A stretch of DNA of 64,000 bases. It comes from Daldinia sp. FL1419 (lineage: Eukaryota > Ascomycota > Sordariomycetes > Xylariales > Hypoxylaceae). The notes below the pieces were generated by a model. It searched no databases. It was not told where the DNA came from and saw only the letters and a list, made by a program, of their open reading frames with translations. How positions within the stretch are numbered: position 1 is the first letter of the stretch; the number at the start of each line of letters is the position of its first letter. The position numbers and the translations under genes were made by a program. The stretch is from assembly GCA_025201765.1 (NCBI GenBank), contig MU623358.1, forward strand, positions 1 to 64,000. The letters run 5' to 3'. Shown here one piece after another: positions 1 to 12,269 of the stretch.

Positions 1-213
1 CCTAACCCTAACCCTAACCCTAACCCTAACCCCTAACCCTAACCCTAACCATAACCCCTAACCCTAACCCTAACCCTAACCCTAACCCTAACCCTAACCC
101 AAACCCTAACCCTAACCCTAACCCTAACCCTAACCCTAACCCTAACCCTAACCCTAACCCTAACCCTAACCCTAACCCTAACCCTAACCCTAACCCCTAA
201 CCCCTAACCCTAA
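1..213. repeat. Telomere repeat tract (CCCTAA)n
   Basis: Tandem CCCTAA, the C-rich strand of a TTAGGG telomere read from the chromosome end inward. Most units are canonical. Variants are seen near 31-62 (extra C, and an ATAACC unit), near 100 (a CCCAAACCC step) and near 194-206 (CCCCTAA). The tract stops at about 213, where the sequence passes directly into AT-rich satellite. This makes base 1 a true chromosome end or very close to it. Confidence 0.98.
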
Positions 214-2160
214 CTTGAGCTCTGAAATATAAAATTATTAATTTTTAATAGATATTTATGTAATAAAACTGCAAGGCATATCTTGCAAGAGCTATTAAAG
301 TTCATATTTAATATAAATAAGCCTTTAGAAATTGTTTTCTTATCTAATTAACTTAAGTTCTTAAATATAAAATCATTAATTTTCTATAGAATTTTATACA
401 ATAAAATTGCAAGGCATGTCCTGCAGGAATTCCTATTCAATTAAAATTCTTATTTAATATAAATAAGTTATTTTCTATTTAATTAACTCAAATTCTTATT
501 AATGAAAAAAATGTATCTAATTATAAATATTTTCTTAAATTTTAAATTTTTAATATATTTTTTTTATTTTTTATTAATTTATTAATTACCTTATTAATTT
601 TTATTAATTTTTATTAATTTTTATTAAGTTTTATTAATTGGAGGTCATCCCAAGGACTAACATAATCCTTAAATTTTTAAATAAGATTTTTTATTAAGAT
701 AAAATTATAATATTATATTAAAATTTTTTAGAAATTATTATAAAGAATTAATAAAAAATTAATAAATATTATATTAAACCAACATAATAAAATTATTTTT
801 ATATTTTTAATTAAATTTCTTTTTTAATTATTTTTATAATTGAGTTACCTTAATTATATAAGGTTTTTTTTTAAAGGGGGGGATTACAGAAGGTTATAAT
901 GTAATTATGTAATTGAAATCGGAAGATCTTATTAATTTACAAGAGTTATTAGAATTTTTATTTAATTAAATCTTATATTTAATATAAATAAACCTTTGAA
1001 AGTTGTTTTCTAATTTAATTAATTCAAATTTTTAAGCATAAAATTATCAATTTTTTTATAATAATAAATTAAGGTGATAGGGCCAGGACGAAATTCGTTA
1101 ATCTAATATTTTTTGATATATAAATAAGCCTTTAAATATTGATTTTTATTTAATTAATTTAAGTTTTTAAATATAAAATTGTTAATTTTCAATAAAAATT
1201 TGTACGATAAAACTATGGGGTATATTTTGCAAAAGTGATTAGAGCTCTTATTTAATTAAAGTTCTCATTTAAATAAATAAATTTCCAAAAATTGTTTTCC
1301 GGTCTGATCAACTTAAGTTCTTAAATATAGAATTATCAATTTTCTATAAAGTTTGGTACGATAAAATGTAGGGCATATCCTACAAAAGTTATTAAAACTC
1401 TTTAAAAGTTGTTTTTTTATCTAATCAGATCAAATTCTCAGGTTCTCAAATATAAAATCATTAATTCTTTATAAAATTTCGTATAATAAAATTACAAGGC
1501 ATATCCTACAAAAGTTTTTATTTAATTAGAGTTTTTATTCAACATAAATAAACCTCCAAAAATTGGTTTCCTATTTAATTAACTTAAATTTTTAAATATA
1601 GAATCATCAGTTTTTTAATAGAAATTTATATGATAAAAAGTTATTAAAGTTTATATTTAATATAAATAAGCCTTTAAAAATTATTTTCCTATCTAATCAA
1701 CTTAAAAACACTAAATTATCAATTTTCTATAAAACTTTATACAATAAAAATATAAGGTTAAGGTATATCTTATAAGAACTTTTATTTAATTAAAATTTAT
1801 ATTTAATATAAATAAGCCTTTAAAAATTATTTACCTATTTAATTAATTTAAGTTCTTAAATATAAAATTATTAATTTTTCTATAAAAATTTATATAATAA
1901 AAGTGTAAGCTATGTCCTGTAGGAACTTTTATTTAATTAAAGCTCTTATTTAATTAAAGTTTATATTTAATGTATAAGCCCTTAAAAATTATTTTTCTAT
2001 TTAATTAATTTAAATTATTAAATATAGAATTGTTAATTTTCCATAGAATTTTGTGCAATAAAATTGTAGGCTATATTTTGTAGGAGTTTTTATTTAATTA
2101 GACTTTATATTTAATATAAATAAACCTTTAAATATTATTTTCCTATTTAATTAATTTAAA
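214..2160 (-). repeat. Telomere-adjacent satellite array, heavily decayed
   Basis: Degenerate tandem units of roughly 130-155 bp begin directly at the telomere junction. Each unit has a segment like AAATATAAAATTATTAATTTT, then ATAAAACTGCAAGGCATATC, then TTTAATATAAATAAGCCTTT and a TTTTCTTATCTAATTAACTT step. Unit starts are visible near 213, 354, 485, 1020, 1158, 1311, 1429, 1580, 1700 and 1845. These steps are the reverse complement, with C-to-T type changes, of the better preserved units at 34640-36500. Confidence 0.8.
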
Positions 2161-4625
2161 ATTATTATGATCCTTTAAAAATCATTTTTATAAAATTTTT
2201 ATATAATAATATATAATTTTAATCCTTTTTTTAAATATATCTTCCTATAATATATTATTATTGGTAAATAATTATATATAATAATTCTTTTACTTAATTA
2301 TTTTATTATATTTTTTAAAATATAATTATTTTATATTTTCAAGTTTATATAATCTTTAATATATTATAAAGTTCTTATTTAATATAAATAATTAATAAAA
2401 TCTTAATAAAATATTAGAAATTTATAATTAAATTTATTTTTTTTAATTAATTAATTCCAATTAATTATAAAATTACTATTATTGAATAAAAACTTTAATA
2501 GTTTTTGTAGGATATGCCTTATATTTTTATTATACAAAATTTTATAAAAAAATAATAATTTTATATTTAAGAATTTAAATTAATTAAATAAGAAAATAAC
2601 TTTTAAGGGCTTATTTTTATCTAGAAGAATTTATAGAAATTTTAGAAAAGGTTATTTTATAAAAATTAAAAATAATTTTAATTATATAATTATATTATTT
2701 TAATTTAATATATCTATATTTTTCTTATTTCATTAATTACACCACAATCTTAATTAATTAATTAGTTTTTAAAGAAATCCCCTATAATTTTAGATATTTT
2801 CAGCTGTTGTACAATAGCCTCCAATTGGAAATATATATAACCTATCTTAAAAAATCACAAATTTAGTTATTTTTCAAATAATATTAATTATTAATATTTT
2901 TAGGTAAGTTTTAAATTGATATATTAAATTAAAATGGTTTTAGATTTTTTTTGTATTTTGTGTATATGCCTGTGGCTTCTTATGGCGTATAGTTTTTTTG
3001 GTTGAATATGAGTTTATATTAGTAAATTCCTTTTAAAATTGTTTAATTAGGGTATTGAATAAGAATTTTAATAATTAGATATAAGGTAATTATATCCTGA
3101 AAAAAGTAGGTATTAAAGTAATTAAATAAAAGATTAATAAAAATAATTATTAATAATGGTAATTAATATTCAAAAGGTAAAATAAATAATATATTTAATA
3201 AGAAAAAAAAATCATAAATTATAATAAAAAGTTATATAAAAGGTAATATTTTAAAAACTTAATTTAATTAAATAAAAATGAACATTTGGGGGTTTATATA
3301 TTAAATAGAAATTCCAATTTAAGGTTAATGCTATTGAATAGGAGTTTTAATTGAATAAGAGTTCTAATTGAACAAAAGCTTTAATAATTATTTGAATATA
3401 AAGTGATTATATTTTTAAAAAAATATTTAAATAATTAAATAAAAGGTTAATTAATAAAAATGATTATTAATGTTTAAAAGATAAAATAAATAATATATTT
3501 AATTAGAAATAAAATTATAAATTATTATAAGAAATTATATAAAAAATAATATTTAAAAAATTTAATTTAATTAAATAAAAATTAATTTTTAAGGGTTTAT
3601 ATATTAAATAAAAGTTTTAATTTGGGGTTTATATTAATTTTTATAAGATATGTCCTATATTTTAATTATTTTATAATTAATTATATTTTGAAGAGGGTAG
3701 GTATTAAAATAATTAAATAAAATATTAATAAATAAAGGTAATTATTAATATTTAATAATTAAAATAAATGATATATTTAATAAAAAACTAGAAAATTGTA
3801 AATTATTGTAAGAAATTATAAGAAAAATTAAATAAGTTGATATTTAAGAATTTAATTTAATTAGGTATGAATTAGTTTTTTGGGGTTGATATATTAGATG
3901 GGAGTTTGAATTTAAAATTAATATTATTAAATAGGAATTATAATAATATAAGAATTTTAATAATTAAGTAAATGTAAGGTAATTATATTTTAAAGGATGG
4001 TATTAAAATAATTAAATAAAAAAATTAATAGAAATAATTTTTAATAATGGTAATTAATGTTTAAAAGGTGATATTTAATAAAAGAGTAAATTTATAAATT
4101 ATTATAAAAATTATAAAAGAAGATGATAATTTTATTAAGTTTAATCTAATTAAATAAAAAAATAATTTCTGATAATTTATTTATATTAAATAGGAATTCT
4201 AATAGTTCCTATAAGATATACCTTATATTTCAATTAATAAAAATTGTTAAGAAATTATATCTTAAAAAAGGTATTAAAATGGTTAAATAAATAAAAAATT
4301 AATAAAGTTAATTATTAACAATAGTAGCTAATATTTAAGAAATAAAATAGATGTATATTCAATAAAAAAAAAATCATAAATTATTATAAAAAATTATATA
4401 AAAAGTGGAGATTAAAGAGATTAATTTAATTAAGTAAAAATCAATTTTTAAAAGCCTATTTATATTTAAAAAAAATCTGTAAAAATCTTAAAAAAAGTTA
4501 TTTTATGGAAGGTTGTAAAATATGCCCTACAATTCAATTATCTTATAATAAATTATATTTTGAAAAAAATATTAAAATAATTAAATAAAAGACTAATAGA
4601 ATTAATTATTAACAATAATAATTAA

Positions 4626-4807
4626 TGTTGGATGGACAAGGTACCATTGCATGCAATAGTAAAAAGTGAGGGTATTCGTAAATTCAGTCAAAAGTGGTTT
4701 GGTAAAAAGATAAGTACGTATTCTGATCGTACGATCAGAATACGTGGTTTATATACAGGATTAAAGTGGGTCCATCCCACTATGGTCACATGACCAATAT
4801 TCCCACA
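4626..4807 (-). mobile_element. Solo LTR, 182 bp, with 5-bp target duplication
   Basis: Bounded by TGTTGGATGG at the left and ATTCCCACA at the right, so both ends carry the TG...CA signature of an LTR. It is flanked by the direct 5-bp duplication ATTAA (4621-4625 and 4808-4812). It holds a perfect 30-bp palindrome (4716-4745, half-site ACGTATTCTGATCGT). Length matches the LTRs at 32099 and 33501. The coding strand is inferred to be minus from the pol remnant in the related larger element. It keeps much more G and C than its surroundings, so it probably arrived after the host DNA was mutated. Confidence 0.85.
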
Positions 4808-7626
4808 ATTAATACTTAAAATAATATATTTAATTAAAGATAAAAAGATTATAAATTATTATAAAAAATTATATAAAAAATAATATTTAAAAAATTTAAC
4901 CTAATCAGATAAGAATTAACTCTAACAAACCTATATATTGAATAGGAGTTCTAATTAAATAAGAATTCTAATAACTACCTATATATAATGTAATTATATT
5001 CTGAAAAAAGTATTAAAATAATCAAATAAAAGGCTAATAGAATTAATTGTTAATAATGGTAACTGGCACTCAAAATGATATATTCAATTAAAGATAAGAG
5101 GGTTGTAAATTATCGTAGGAAGTTATATTGAATAGGAGCTCTAATAGCTCCTGCAGGATATGCCCTATACTTCAACTAATCCATATCAAGCCAGAGGTTA
5201 TATAAGTTAGAGGATACAAGGTGACTATATCCTGAGGAGGGGAATAGGCTAATCAAATAAAGAATTTAACAAAAGGGATTATTTGTTAATAATAATGTAT
5301 ACAAAGTTAAATAAATAATATATTTAATAAAAAAATAAATTTATAAATTATTATAAAATTTATAAAGAAAATGTAATAATCTTTATAAATTTAATTTAAT
5401 TAAATAAGAAAATAATTTCTGGAGGCTTATTTATGTCCATATGAGCCTGTAAGAACCTGAGAAGGGTAGGTTCTATGGAGGCTAATAGGGTCTTTGTAAG
5501 GTAGGACCTATTACATAATCACACTACCCCGGTTTAATATAAAAGACGATGTTTAAAGAGCTTAATTTGATTAGGCAGGAATTAATTTTTGAGGGCTTAT
5601 ATATTAAATAGGAGCTATAATTAAATAAGAGCTGTAATTGAATAAGAATTTTAATAGTTAGATATAAAGTGATTATATTATGAAAAAGGTAATAAAATAA
5701 TTAAATAAAAGGTTAATAAAAATAATTGCTTATAATAGTAATTATTGTTTAAGAGATAGAATAGAAGATATATTTAATAAGAAATTAAAAAGTTATAAAT
5801 TATGGTAAGAAGTTATAAGAAAAGTTAAATAAATTAATAATTATAAATTTAATTTAATTAAATAAAAATATATTTTTAAGGATTTATATATTGAATAAGA
5901 GTTTTAATTATTCTTATAAAATATGCTTTGTATTTTAACTACCTTATAAAAATTATATTTTAAAAGAAATATTAAAATAATTAAATAAAAGGTTAATAAT
6001 AATAATTATTAATAATAGTAGTTGGTGTTAAAGAAATAAAATAAATAATACCTATATTAAATAAGAAAGAGAAGTTATAAATTATTGTAAAAAATTGTAT
6101 AAAAGGTAATTCTTAAAAAGTTTAATCTAATTAAATAAAAAAACAATTTTTAAAGATTTATATATTAAATATAAACTCTAATTTAAAATTAATATTATTA
6201 TATAAGAATTTTAATAATTAAATATAAAATAATTATATTTTAAAGAAGATATTTAAATAATTATATAAAAGATTAAATAATAAAAATAATTATTAATATT
6301 TAAAAAATAAAATAAATAATATATTTAATTAAAAATAAGGTTATAAATTATTATAAAAAATTATAAAAAAAATTAAATAAATTAATATTTAAAAACTTAA
6401 TTTAATTAGATATAAATTAACTTTTAAAAGCCTATATATTAAACATAAGTTTTAATTAAATATAAACTCTAATTATACCCTACATTTTAATTATTTTATA
6501 ATAAGTTAGAGGTTGTATAAAAAAGAAAATATAAAGTGATTATATCTTAAGGAAGAAAATAGAATGATTGGGTAAAATAAATTATTATATATAATTGTTT
6601 ATAAATAGTAGCAATTTATAAGAGGTTATATTTAAAAAAGGATTAAAATTATATATTATTATATAAAACTTTATGAAAAAATTGATCATATAGAACCTAA
6701 AGAGTCTGTACTAATTAAACAAAAAAAACAATTTTTGAAAACCTATTTATATCCAAAAGAGCTATGGAGACCTAGGAGGTTTGGCTTTAAGGAGGCTAAT
6801 AGGATCTTTGTAGGGTAAGATTTATTATATAAATATATTATCCTAATTTATTATAATTTAAATAAATTAAAATAATAAATTTAATAATAATTATATTATT
6901 TTAATTTAATAATTTTTTTTTAATTTAAAAATTATATTTATTATTAAATATTTAATTAATAATTATTAATATAAAAGTGATTGGTCCTAAAAGTAAAGCT
7001 GGTTATGAAGCAACCAATCCTAAAAAACTAGTAGTTAAATATAAGGTTAATTAATTAAAATGTGGTTAATTATAAGGTTAATAAAATTAATTAAATAAAA
7101 AAAGGTTAATAAAATAAAGATTAATAATTGATTAATTAAAATGTAATTAATTAATTAAGATGTGGTTGATTAGTTAGGATATAGCTAGGTACAAAGCTAA
7201 TTAATTAAAAAAGGCTTACATGGCTGGCCAATTAGAAAAAAGTTCATATATTTGGCTAATAAAATATAAATAATTTATAAAACCCTTAAAATCCAAGATA
7301 TTTTAATTTAAAAAAATATTTTAATATCTTAAAAAAATAAGGAAAAATAATAAAATTAAATAAAATTAAATATATAATATTATTTAAAATTTAAAAATTA
7401 TAAGGTTAATTTAAAAGGTTAATATATTTAATAAGGTTATTTTTTTCTTTATTTATATTAATAATCTTCTAATATAAAACCTTAAGAAAACTTAAGGCAT
7501 TATTTATTAATTTCTTATTAATTTCACATAATAATTTATTAAAAGAATTTCAATATAATATACCAAATTTCATCCTGAATAATAAAAAACTTTAAGAAAA
7601 CTTATGGCATTTTATTACATATGTGC

Positions 7627-9045
7627 CTACCAATTATGATTCAAACCGGCGGCAATGCGAAGCTGCGAACAAACCCCTTCAAAAGTATCTTCCGGCCTAA
7701 TATGTACCGGGATAAACGCCGGATGGCTTTCCACAGCCCAAATTATATGTTCTTTGAGCCTAAGACCAGGACAAGTAACCGACAGCGCCCTGTGCACACG
7801 TATGACTTGTTCGATAAGCTTTTCTACGCACGTGGGTAAATTGCTTTTGGGATTTTCATTTATAACAGTATAAATTGTCGTTGTCATCCATTCGTGCATA
7901 TATATTCGCTGCTGCGCTGGGCCATAAAAGAAGTTTCTGGTTCGTGATACCATTTCTTGAAAGCTGAGGCCTTTCTGCATAAGGGAATTATGATAGTAGT
8001 TTAAGGCACGCCCTTTCAGCATTAGCGAGTATGCTTCGCGATAATGCTGTTCTCCGATGCCAACTTGACTACAATGATACACAAACATATTGATCTTGTC
8101 GTCTAGTGCGTCGTACTTCTCTCCGCCGAATTTATATTCCTCGGAGGGATTGAACTCGCGAAAGTCCGCTATGCCTTGTCGCCAGTCGACACATGACGGT
8201 TGTTCTACTAGGAGTGTCAGATGATAGTCTTGGCCAAGGGGCGATGCAAATTCAGGATGTGGTGTAGGCGCTTCGATTGATCTTGGTGCGGCGTTTTGTT
8301 GGGTCATGAGCGAGATTTCTCTATTCCTTTCATTAGAAATATCGTCGGCTATGGCGATAGGCGCCATTTGTTGCGCCGTAGCGGAGACGAAGGCCGTTGG
8401 CCGTCCCGTTGTTTTTTGAGCTTCGGTCGACTTGGACATGCTCGCTATCTTCTGCTCCAACATGTTCTTGTAGTATAGGTTGTTCATGGAAATGAAGGTG
8501 TCGGGAGAGTACTTTGATAACTGTGCGGCTCTTTCGATTGGGAACTTTGGCAGCTCATTCGCATTGACCACCGCCGCTAGTTCTTCAGATTTGGTACGAC
8601 TGGTCGGGGTGTACACGCCGTGATATAAAAGGTAGCTGGCTACCATTATTCGGAGTTTTCGTGTTATCAGCCCAAAGTTTTCTGCTTTCCATCCTTTAAA
8701 AGTCGCCTTAAAATCTTCCCAGAGCACCGCGTCACAGTATTGACTATGGTACATCTGGAAGCTTTCGGCGACGTACGTGTCAATTTGTTGCCTCGTTGCT
8801 TTCTCAAGCATGGAAGCGTCGAGCTCAATGCCCGAATATACTAGGCTGATATATTTCTCCCATTCGTAGGCCATTTTGGTAGATAGGTCAAGACTGGTAT
8901 AAAGTGAACGGTAAGACGCGATGGTGAGCAGAACGGGTATGAAAGTGTATTGTCGAACGTCGGTAGAAGATACGAAAACGCCGTGTTTTCGTGTGGGCTC
9001 GAAAATGATATGGGATGGGTTCGCATTTTGGTTAGTTAGGTACAA
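7627..9045 (-). CDS. Retrotransposon gag-like protein, intact ORF
   Basis: A 472-residue intact ORF at the border of the AT-rich block. The C-terminal half (about residues 300-465) resembles the capsid part of gag from fungal LTR elements: a YKFGGEKYDALDDKINMF start, a LKGRALNYYH step, a RNFFYGPAQQRIYMHEW step and a TFEGVCSQLR end. No CCHC zinc knuckle, protease, reverse transcriptase or integrase follows; the ORF stops 7 bp from the AT-rich DNA. A second candidate start is the Met at 8874 (residue 58, MAYEWEKY), which better fits the usual gag start. GC content is normal and there is no stop codon, so it has escaped RIP. It may be a truncated element or a domesticated gag. The gag assignment is from recalled family features and is moderately secure. 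Confidence 0.65.
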   Translation of the reverse strand: MYLTNQNANPSHIIFEPTRKHGVFVSSTDVRQYTFIPVLLTIASYRSLYTSLDLSTKMAYEWEKYISLVYSGIELDASMLEKATRQQIDTYVAESFQMYHSQYCDAVLWEDFKATFKGWKAENFGLITRKLRIMVASYLLYHGVYTPTSRTKSEELAAVVNANELPKFPIERAAQLSKYSPDTFISMNNLYYKNMLEQKIASMSKSTEAQKTTGRPTAFVSATAQQMAPIAIADDISNERNREISLMTQQNAAPRSIEAPTPHPEFASPLGQDYHLTLLVEQPSCVDWRQGIADFREFNPSEEYKFGGEKYDALDDKINMFVYHCSQVGIGEQHYREAYSLMLKGRALNYYHNSLMQKGLSFQEMVSRTRNFFYGPAQQRIYMHEWMTTTIYTVINENPKSNLPTCVEKLIEQVIRVHRALSVTCPGLRLKEHIIWAVESHPAFIPVHIRPEDTFEGVCSQLRIAAGLNHNW

Positions 9046-10661
9046 TTGTGAACAAGAACCGCAATTATAAAGTATTTTAGCGTGGTTACCGATGATGCAC
9101 CCATATGTACAATACCAAGGTATTTATGTAGGTACCCTTTTGAAAGAGTGCCTAGGTAGGTACTTAAGATACCATGTAGGTAGGTAGTGGTGCGCGTACC
9201 ACAAAGTACCGCTCATTGCATTCAAAGCGGGCATATACCTAGGTACCAAATCCCTATCCTCGACCTTCTAACTACAGGTATTTCAACTGTTTGTTCCACA
9301 TGCATGCTAATTCGATCGCCTTAATAGCGCTACGCAAATCTCTGAATAGCTTCAAACCCAAATCTCAACATCAATCAATCACAACGCCCCCAACACTTGC
9401 GAGTAACGATGCAAAACCTCGTACATTTGCATTTATTGAATCCACAATGTCTTTAGAATAACTTATTAACCATATCTTCGTAGGCTAGTATTTCTTCGCT
9501 CAACTTGAACAATCCACCACCAAACCCATATGGTTGGTTGGTTGGTTGGTTGGTTAGTACCTATATTTAACGCCGGGGCAGGGGGGAAGGACCAGCCCCC
9601 GCAAACCTCCCTAGGGGTATGCGGCGTGCAGAGCTATCTACTTCTAATTCTACATGTAGTTTCCGTTTCGATATCCTGCAATTCAAACCTTAAAAGGCAC
9701 ACATGATTTTCCAGCCGTTCCCGTTAGCTCCTCCAAGTGAGCTCGTATCCGGTGCAATATCTTTTCGGGGGTCACCCACTAGGGTGCCAATATATTCGCT
9801 TTAGAGCCGTTCTGTTCCAAGCATTCCTGTAGCTTGAGGTATGTTCGAGCCGTAGATGTCACCCCCTCGAAGGGTGGTTGTCGGGCTAAGAAAAAAATAA
9901 CCCCCCATATGGTTAATTTCTGGTAAGGATTATATAGAGGATGGATGCGGCACTAAATTAATCTATAAATTTTATTAATGTCGGTTCGGCAGTAAGGTCG
10001 CAAAACCCCATGTCTAACAATCCTCCACCATCTAAACTTATTTTTCATATATTAAACCCCCCAAATCGCAGAGGTAGGTAATGGTTAATAGTATGGGAAA
10101 TCGTACAATTTCAACTGGTATAAAGGAGAAAGTTATTGGGACGTATATCAGAATGTATTACCCATTTTTAATGGATGTATACAATCAATTTGACGATTTA
10201 CCAGTACCATTTTCTCTGAGTAGGAGGGTCTACGTCGTTCCCGTTGATGTATTTTTGGACTACTCTGGGGTCTACGTGAATAAATTTTAAGGTTGAACCT
10301 AGGTAGGATTGTAGCGATGCCATTAGATTAGATGGGCGCAGAGCTCATGGGGATTCGAGTCCTTGCAGGAGATGAATTCGGATCCTTCATAGATAAGTCG
10401 GTGATCTGGGGAATTCGTATGGCTCTGTGACCGGTTCTGCAGCCCTATGGCTTTCTGTGGCAGAAACATACCCGTATACATAAGCTGATGTCGCACGGGG
10501 GTCGATAGGTAGGTATACGTTAGCCCCTACCTTACCCCTTACCCTTATATTCTTGAAAATCTTTCGCAGTAAGTTGCATTCCTCAAACAGTTTCATGGTT
10601 CTATACTCGGATTGTAGGGCTATTATCATGCAAATGTTTATGTCATGAAGGAATAATTATC
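9046..10661. other. Intergenic region, no supported gene
   Basis: Normal-GC DNA with clusters of TAGGTACC-like words (about 9115-9260), a GGTT microsatellite at 9532-9555 and pyrimidine-rich stretches. Short ORFs at 10081-10290 (+) and 10387-10629 (-) show no recognisable domain, and I do not support them as genes. Confidence 0.6.
9532..9555. repeat. (GGTT)6 microsatellite
   Basis: Six perfect GGTT units in intergenic DNA upstream of the gag-like ORF. Confidence 0.95.
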
Positions 10662-11744
10662 TTAGATTGGCCAATAACCCTCGTCTTCATCGCCAAGCAC
10701 GTAGTCAAGAACATGTTCCGGTTGGATATCGCCCCAGTCGTCGTCATCCTCCATCAAATCCATCAAACCTTGTCGAAGTCGACTGTTGTCACTATCCACC
10801 CGAGGGTTAAAAGTCTCCCACGACACGCGCTCATCGGCATCTTTGGCTAATTTCCCATGCGGCGAATTATTTACCACGATGACGTGTACGCCGTAGCGGG
10901 ACTTTGCCCTTCGCACCATGTTACAAAAGTCGGAGTCGTCAGAAATTAGGATCAATGTGAGGTTTGAATCCTTCGTCACCCTGGCCCATCGGTCACTGAG
11001 CGCTTGGTCGGCCGCTTGGGGTGTCTCTTTCACCTTTCGAACTAGAACTCCGGCTCTTTTCAAGCTCCTAAATACGGCGTGCTCAGTTTCCGGAGCTGTG
11101 ATCGATCGGTGAGCTTCGTTACGTTTATGAAGATCGTCGCCGCGATTTTTAAGCCACTTTTCGCGTTTTTTGCCCTTCAGCACCTTTAAGTGATTCTTTC
11201 GCTTACTTAGTTCCCGCGCGTGAAGTTCCTCGTAGTGTTTCTCTAATTTTTTGGTTGTGGGGCACTTTCGTCCGCAGACCGGACACCTATATGGCTCAGC
11301 AGGGATATACTCTCCTCGGCTTTCGGCAGCCATCAGTGCTAGGCGCTCTTCCTTTAACCTCCTCGCCGCAGGTGGGAGGCCTTTAAAGGCATGGAAGTTT
11401 GCCATGGCCGAGTATTCTACAATCGTACCCCTCTCCATGGCAAAGCGGCGTACGGACATTGCCACATCCTCGGGAATGGCGAAAGGTGGTTTGTTATCAA
11501 GATCCCAAAGGATGGCTACCTTTTTCTCATCCGTCGTTTTAATTCCCTCATCTTCTCTTGGGGTTGCTGTCTTTGAAGAGATATCTTCTGCGTTTAAAGC
11601 TACACGATGACCGGTTTTCGAGTATGAACGTCGGCCAATTGTAGATACGACGGCAGGATGCGCCGGTCTAAATCCTTTATATTGGACATGGTGGAAGTGT
11701 CTCGCAAGCCCGGTTGGCAGCGCACGTAACTTGGGAGCCAACAT
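10662..11744 (-). CDS. Mitochondrial-type NYN domain protein with C2H2 finger
   Basis: A single-exon 360-residue protein. Residues 1-45 are rich in Arg, Ala and Ser with no acids, ending near RRSYSKTG, and look like a mitochondrial presequence. A NYN (PIN-like RNase) fold starts at VAILWDLDN (about 76-84). Further acidic positions follow in AADQALSDRW (about 244-253) and LISDDSDF (about 266-273), the usual places of metal-binding Asp residues. A C2H2 finger is inserted at about 154-175 (CPVCGRKC, then H170 and H175), followed by a strongly basic helix (180-210). The tail is acidic (DEDEGYWPI). The likely role is RNA binding or cleavage in mitochondria, but the substrate is unknown. The family role is inferred, the domains are seen. 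Confidence 0.8.
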   Translation of the reverse strand: MLAPKLRALPTGLARHFHHVQYKGFRPAHPAVVSTIGRRSYSKTGHRVALNAEDISSKTATPREDEGIKTTDEKKVAILWDLDNKPPFAIPEDVAMSVRRFAMERGTIVEYSAMANFHAFKGLPPAARRLKEERLALMAAESRGEYIPAEPYRCPVCGRKCPTTKKLEKHYEELHARELSKRKNHLKVLKGKKREKWLKNRGDDLHKRNEAHRSITAPETEHAVFRSLKRAGVLVRKVKETPQAADQALSDRWARVTKDSNLTLILISDDSDFCNMVRRAKSRYGVHVIVVNNSPHGKLAKDADERVSWETFNPRVDSDNSRLRQGLMDLMEDDDDWGDIQPEHVLDYVLGDEDEGYWPI

Positions 11745-12255
11745 GGAAGTCCCGTCTCAAGTAAGCCGATAAGTGTAATAAATCTACCATGCCCACCTGC
11801 TTCGTCGGGGGGTTCCTTGCGAAATTATATTATGTTCAATTCCAATTACTTATTGGTGCTTTGTTCGCGTTACCGTGGAGATGCGATTGATTAATATGTA
11901 ATAAGTTACTTTCAAGCTTTTACTAACTACTGGGTACGGGATTATAGTCCAATAAGACCCTCATCTTCAGCCACACCAAGCGCCACAGTGCGTGCGGCGG
12001 TTTGGCAACGTTAACCAGCAAGAGGGGTTGATGGACTTCTTAAACAAATGCCCTAACCTAAATTAGAACCAATTATCCTCTCGACATTTTCTACGAATGG
12101 ACCAAGAGGCATGGCAATCAATATTGCATAAAACCGTAATCCCTCTTAGGGCAAGAGGCCTTCGCTTTTGCGCTGCTGTGTTTCATTCTTACCCATTTTA
12201 TCATTACATTATCCCTATCCCTCCCTCAGAGAGTCGCTGAGCCTGGGAGTAGGTA
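11745..12255. other. Intergenic DNA upstream of the NYN gene
   Basis: No ORF or repeat of note. It contains the presumed promoter of the minus-strand NYN gene and the 3' side of the ammonia-lyase remnant. Confidence 0.5.
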
Positions 12256-12269
12256 ATGTGCGCTTACAA

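Larger units (their letters stand above)
214..7620. repeat. AT-rich, RIP-decayed subtelomeric block
   Basis: About 7.4 kb of extremely AT-rich DNA with no credible ORF. It contains a decayed satellite array (214-2160), many short degenerate repeats, a solo LTR (4626-4807) and repeat-end segments near 5430-5530 and 6730-6850. The C-poor, TA-rich texture and the transition-only differences between repeat copies fit repeat-induced point mutation. Sequence from about 7020 to 7600 reappears inverted at about 22900-23270. A segment near 7500-7580 also matches, inverted and more decayed, the 34490-34600 sequence. The block ends abruptly at about 7620 against normal-GC DNA. Confidence 0.9.

Noticed and set aside
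4626..4807. MITE (DNA transposon) because of the central palindrome
   Set aside because: The ends are TG...CA with a 5-bp duplication and no real TIR, and paired copies behave as LTRs of longer elements.
7621..7873. Two plus-strand ORFs of 72 codons
   Set aside because: Shadows of the gag-like ORF.
10300..10375. Possible tRNA gene (B-box-like GATTCGAGTCC at 10352-10362)
   Set aside because: No matching A box and no foldable acceptor stem or anticodon arm at the right spacing.
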